Of a stretch of DNA of 64,000 bases, positions 59,871 through 64,000 are shown in pieces. The stretch is from Azadirachta indica. Its lineage: Eukaryota > Streptophyta > Magnoliopsida > Sapindales > Meliaceae. Every line of letters starts with the position of its first letter. Within the stretch, counting starts at the first letter, position 1. The stretch lies in assembly GCA_022749755.1 (NCBI GenBank), contig CM040447.1, forward strand, positions 15,599,087 through 15,663,086. The letters are read 5' to 3'. The notes under the pieces were generated by a model that saw nothing but the letters and a program-made list of their open reading frames with translations, made no database searches and was not told the DNA's origin. Position numbers and translations under genes: made by a program.

Positions 59871-60430
59871 AAATTGTTGACCCTTAACTTCCCCGCTTTG
59901 AGATTCTCTTTAAAATAAAATCTCCATCTATTATACATTCTAATAATTGATTAAAGAGTGTATAAATGAAGAAATTGACCAAAAGGACCCTCCGTGCAAC
60001 CAAAGCAAAAACTTGTGAAGGTCAGCTTATGAACCCAAAAGCTGAACCAACCTATTTGATTAAAACAGTATTCCTTGTATGTTTGAAGTGTATTTCCTTT
60101 CCGTACAAATATATTAAAAAGAGTGAGAAAAATAAACAGTTAGCAAAATCTCGACAAAAATGCAAGATAAATGGAGCACCTTATGCCTTATAAATCAATA
60201 ATTAACTAAATGACTCCAATTATCCTTAATAAATAACCTTTTCTAATAGCTGTCTGACATAATCTGTGAACCGAAAAAGGACACGTAGACTCCACGAGTT
60301 TGTCCTAATATCCAACAAAACTTTCATTAGATCAAAAATACTCAACTGTCAACACTTCAAATACCCTGTTTTTTTTGTCTTTTTATTATTTAAATTAGTA
60401 TAACATTCCAAAATTTATTATATTTTAAAC
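59871..60430. other. Intergenic, no gene seen
   Basis: A 75-residue plus-strand frame (59966-60193) has no recognised similarity and a random-looking Lys-rich composition. I do not consider it a gene. Confidence 0.5.
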
Positions 60431-60720
60431 ATTACAAGAAAAATGCCTTTTATGACTGATTTTTGTTATTAATTTTTAATTTGTCGTAAATAAAAAAATT
60501 ATTTACAATTGATTTCCGACTAAACACAATCTAATCACAAAAAAGTATATTATTTACAATTAAATTAACTATTAACAGAAAAAAAGTGATGATTAATTTT
60601 ATAGTTAAAATGGCGTTATTTTGATAAAAATATATTATAGTCTACATATTTATTTTTTAATTACAAATTAATTACAATTATTAGCTTACTTATTATAAAT
60701 TAGTCCCCAATAAGTGGGAC
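60431..60720. mobile_element. CACTA-like transposon end (remnant)
   Basis: Acattacaagaaaaatgcc near 60431 is one base from the common CACTA terminal motif cactacaagaaaa. It is followed by subterminal-like repeats (atttgtcgtaaat, atttacaattgatttccgac, atttacaattaaatt). No opposite terminus or transposase is found, so it is a fragment or a small derivative. Confidence 0.45.
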
Positions 60721-60776
60721 TAGAATGTTACATATATTAAACTATATGAAATCTCCTTAATTATTCAAATTTTATT

Positions 60777-61354
60777 TTGAGAAAATCATTCAATTTTCCA
60801 TTTTTGGGTTCAAAACCTTCTTCGCAAAACAGATCTGGTCGCAAAATAGATTTGATCCTCGGGAACCTTCGGACGCCGCCGGCAGCTTGCTCTGGCCGGC
60901 ATGTCATTGCTAGTTTCTCTCGCCAGATTCTTCCTAACATTTCTTTCTCCGCTTCTGCTCTTCTGTTTTGGCTTTTGGTGTTTTCTCTTGAATGGTGTGT
61001 TGGCTTTGTTTTCAGGGTTATAGAAATTACAGATAGCCTTTGAATTGTTTTCTCTTGCTTTGTTTCTCTTGAATTGTTGTGTTAAATCATCGTTTTTCTT
61101 TAAGCTCAGTGATTTCTAGAAGTTTGGTTAGCAATGGTGTTGATGTTTTGATTAATTTGGTTGCTGAAAGGAAATGAATTTCAAATATCTTGTGTTTTTC
61201 GTTGATAAGGCATTTAATGGAAAGCTTGCCTGAGTTAGGTCTTTGCTTGATTATTTCTTGATTGGCGTTACAGAATATTATGAAAAATGGTGGTTTGATG
61301 CTCTTGCTCTTTTATTGATTGGGAGTTTATTTGTTCAGTTGTCCTTCTGAAACA
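60777..61354 (+). other. Possible 5' leader of the LIN-like gene
   Basis: A pocket at 60840-60910 is much richer in G/C than its surroundings (tcggacgccgccggcagctt) and is followed by pyrimidine-rich DNA. It looks like a transcribed first exon or 5' UTR. The 88-residue frame here has no recognised similarity. Its position just upstream of the LIN-like relic suggests that gene's leader, but it may be unrelated. Confidence 0.3.
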
Positions 61355-62330
61355 TGGCTGAAAATTATAGGTTAGCGACGGACCAAAAGGATATTATAAG
61401 ATCATTGACAAGAACTGTTTGAAGTTTCATACAAGATTAGTTGATTAATAAGGAACAGAGAGCTCAACACAAAGAACAGTTTGCAAAGAGATTAGCAGCT
61501 AAAGATGGGAGCTCTGATAAAGATTCAGAGGTTCAATACTCTGATCATGCTATACTGACCAATTGTGATTGGGGTATTGAAGCCCTTGAAGAAGCTGTCA
61601 ATACCTCTTATGTGGAAACTAAGCTTGCACGATTAGACTGTGCAGAGAAGATGCTGCAAGTGTGTGCCATGTTGGATTCTAATCAGAAAACTGCTGGAGT
61701 TCCTAATTTCTTCGTCTCTGTTTGGGCTCATTTCTACCTTTCATATCTTTGGAAATTGCAAAACAATGTTCATGATTGGCTCTCCATATCCGTGAGATCC
61801 ATTCTTCTCGCGGATTGATTTTGATCCTGAGCTGTGGAAAGAACTGTTTCTTCTGCAAATGAGATCAATTGCTAGGTGGTATTCAGAGTCAAGGCATAAA
61901 CTTATGATGGAAGTAATTCCGGATTCTTCTTATTTGTCCTTTACTGCTGATTTGGACCAATTCTTCAATGAATCTTTGATCTTTATTATGAGGCCAGAAC
62001 AAGTAGAGAAGTTACGACAGCTGGAGCAGCATTATGGAGATTCATTAGCTGAGAATATACGGCTGTTTGCTATAGTACAAGGATTGCGTGCACTCTGATT
62101 CTGCTACTAGTAAGAAGGTCATTCCAATGTTAGCAATTGCAGAACTGCCAATGACTTCTTTGCATGAAGCCAGTCGGTCAATTCCTGATTATCTAAAATT
62201 TGGTCCGGTCTTGCCTAAAAGTGCTAGATTTTCACCAGTTCTTAAATCAAAAAATAATGCAAGAGGTCCTACCAGGTTAGTCCCGAGTCTCTACTCATTT
62301 TGGAATGAAAATTTGCTAGTTGTGTAGTCA
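61355..62330 (+). pseudogene. LIN/CERBERUS-type E3 ubiquitin ligase, N-terminal part, broken
   Basis: The start MAENYRLATDQKDIIRSLTR at 61355 is followed by two in-frame stops, then LINKEQRAQHKEQFAKRLAA. Next come AILTNCDWGIEALEEAVNTS, then TKLARLDCAEKMLQVCAMLD and TAGVPNFFVSVWAHFYLSYL. A frameshift near 61760-61815 leads into RIDFDPELWKELFLLQMRSI, WYSESRHKLMMEVIPDSSYL and DQFFNESLIFIMRPEQVEKL. A second frameshift near 62080 leads into ITSLHEASRSIPDYL-like sequence (MTSLHEASRSIPDYLKFGPV). This order matches the plant LIN/CERBERUS N-terminus as I recall it. The U-box and WD40 parts are not in the window. Two stops and two frameshifts argue for a pseudogene. Confidence 0.75.
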
Positions 62331-62551
62331 TCTATAAGATAGAATTCAGCTTCTTTTTTGATTTCTTGGTCATTTGGCTTTCAGAATTAAGATAACTTCC
62401 TTGTCCTCATAGGATCCTAAGGAGTCTGCTGTGTGGGATCTCAAGTAAGGCTTCATATCTCTATGATAAAACTTGCTTCATGAAAGAATTATATTAATGA
62501 TATTAATCATCTTCTTTACTCTTCACACTTCTATTCTTGGTAAAAATGCCA

Positions 62552-62740
62552 GGAGAACTTGCTTCAGGGAAAGGAATATGATTATGATGATGAGCCTAAT
62601 GATGAGTACATGAATTATAGAGATCCTAACTCAGCATCTCCTAGTGGCATGAACATTAATTAGATAAAGACAGTGGGTTAGAAGGACATGACTCTGTAAC
62701 GAGGAATAGGACACCTTCTCCTTCAATCTTCTCAAGATAA
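62552..62740 (+). pseudogene. LIN-like gene, further exon remnant
   Basis: After a plausible acceptor (atgccag) the frame reads ENLLQGKEYDYDDEPNDEYM then NYRDPNSASPSG. It then hits a stop and resumes in another frame with DSGLEGHDSVTRNRTPSPSI. The acidic then Ser/Pro-rich composition suits the linker after the LIN N-terminal domain. The 23-base sequence gagcctaatgatgagtacat is repeated at 62572 and 62745, a local duplication. Confidence 0.5.
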
Positions 62741-62749
62741 AAATTTGAG

Positions 62750-63616
62750 CCTAATGATGAGTACATGAAAGATTTTTTTATTTTGATAACAATAAGATTT
62801 TGTAATTTTTGTTTGTTCGAGTTCATGAATATTTTTCTCATTTCTCAGGATGACCACATGCAGAACAAACTTGTGGAGCTCATATTTGTTTTCTTACTGA
62901 TTCTAATTTGAAATAGAATTATTGATGGTGAGTTTGTACATTGCCTTTTCAATTTCCCTCAGACACTCAATGACTATATAATTGTGTATGGCATATAATA
63001 TCCATGGGCTGCTTATATAATTACATGTGTTTCTATGTATGTGCTTGAACTTAAATCCAACTGTCTAGGAGCAAGGAGGGTTAGAAATTATTGCTAATAA
63101 TTCCCAGCCACAAACATTTTCCTTTATGTGTCTGTGTCTGTGTTGGGTAACAAATATATCAGAGTAGGAATGAAGCAGAGTCTGCAACATGTATATATGA
63201 TAATTTTCAATATAAAGGATGGGTTTTTTTTTCTTGATTAAGTTTGCTTAATTTACTTTCTTTTGTTAATTGGACAAGTTTATTAAAACTTAATTTCCAT
63301 CTCTGTTACATATAGGATGGGTAGTTTGTAAATATTTCAGTGAAAAGCTGAGAAAACGGCAAATGCAGATTTTCTTCTTCTGCCTAATGGTTTCCTAGGT
63401 AACATTAAGTATTAGACAATTATTTTTATATTTTCTGCCATTTATATTTTGGACTGTAAACCTTGTGCTTCACTATTTTTTTTTCTTTGCCCTTTTGGCT
63501 GAAATTAGGTTCTGCATGCATTTAAGTTACTGTAGTTTGGGAAGCTGAGATGAGCTGGTTGCAGATACTTGAATTCCTCATTTCTCATGCGTGTGCTTGC
63601 TTCTGTGTATTGCAGG
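62750..63616. other. Probable intronic or intergenic DNA
   Basis: No clear coding sequence. A short piece at about 62849-62883 (DDHMQNKLVEL after an acceptor-like ctcag) could be another exon remnant of the LIN-like gene. Support is weak. Confidence 0.35.
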
Positions 63617-63693
63617 TTTTGGAAGCAGACATGCCTATATTAGACGAAATTGTTTCTGGGGTGGACGTTGATGCACTTAGAGATATTAGCAGG
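63617..63693 (+). pseudogene. Possible exon, unknown protein
   Basis: A stop-free 77-bp stretch between tgtattgcag and gttttag encodes VLEADMPILDEIVSGVDVDA then LRDISR. Exon-like codon content and good splice signals make it stand out. I do not recognise the family. It may be a later exon of the LIN-like gene or of another gene that continues beyond the window. Confidence 0.35.
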
Positions 63694-64000
63694 TTTTAGA
63701 AGCTTCTATGACTTCTTGAAAACTAGTTCTAGCTTGAATTTGTTCTTGAATTAGCATGTTAGTTCTTGTTTCTAGAATTAACTTTTTCTCTTTGCCTTTA
63801 TACCTCTCCTTTCTGCTCTGTATCATAATGTTCAACAACAAAAAAGGAAGTAAGGGGAATTTCTCTTCTTTCCATTTCTATATCATTTTAATTTGATTTG
63901 GGTTCGGAGAGAGAGAGAGAGATATGAGGGAAGTGATAAGCATTCATGTAGGACAGTGAGGGATTCAGGTTGGGAATTCATGCTGGGAGCTTTACTGTCT
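63694..64000. other. Window end, no gene seen; GA microsatellite
   Basis: A GA dinucleotide run lies at about 63907-63922. Nothing else is recognised. Confidence 0.6.

Noticed and set aside
60777..61043. An 88-residue protein gene
   Set aside because: No similarity recognised. The GC-rich stretch more likely is a leader or first exon.
1..64000. An S-RNase (T2 ribonuclease) gene, which would prove an S-locus
   Set aside because: I looked on both strands for the conserved T2 RNase active-site regions and saw none, and no open frame has the right character. It may lie outside the window.
1..64000. tRNA, rRNA or organelle-derived DNA
   Set aside because: No recognisable tRNA, rRNA or plastid/mitochondrial gene sequence was seen. 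The only tRNA-like matches are retrotransposon primer-binding sites.

Overview
The window is AT-rich nuclear DNA from a flowering plant, very probably a woody eudicot. It holds plant-type LTR retrotransposons (Tat, Athila and chromovirus gypsy lineages plus copia), F-box genes, a pentatricopeptide-repeat relic and a relic of the plant E3 ligase LIN. The two intact F-box proteins look to me like S-locus F-box proteins of the Citrus/Rutaceae type, but that is recognition from memory. No S-RNase is visible, so neither the species nor the S-locus identity is proven.

Layout. 1-9480: a decayed Tat-lineage gypsy element (Tat-A, +) with pol, a tandem-repeat block and an antisense Transposase_28-like gene. 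9541-12930: a 148-bp tandem repeat, a dead PPR gene and AT-rich repeats. 13809-18640: F-box gene 1 (- strand) with an inferred 5'-UTR intron of 3.3 kb, swollen by a 2.7-kb foldback element with a 9-bp target duplication. 19381-27830: Tat-B (-), which meets Tat-C (+, 27842-33110) head to head. 33120-41929: the 3' half of an Athila element whose LTR is split by a rearranged copia element (35480-40742). 42065-57658: a second Athila element, internally deleted, whose 5' LTR is split by a 9.4-kb chromovirus (42784-52224). 58106-59870: F-box gene 2 (- strand) with its short 5'-UTR intron. 60431-64000: a CACTA-like end and the dead 5' part of a LIN-type E3 ligase gene.

The two F-box genes are the only genes that look functional. 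They share orientation, length, a 5'-UTR intron placed 45-46 nt before the ATG, and a conserved upstream block. They are therefore a duplicated gene-plus-promoter pair, now about 43 kb apart with nested retrotransposons between them. Gene-poor DNA with several related F-box genes of one orientation fits a low-recombination S-locus. F-box proteins of that type would act in SCF ubiquitin ligases that recognise non-self S-RNases in pollen. This role is inference.

The window also records much post-insertion rearrangement: three nested insertions defined by exact target-site duplications, a tripled integrase segment, an inversion plus 1.18-kb tandem duplication inside the copia element, and three Tat elements that each carry a different tandem repeat between pol and an antisense gene.
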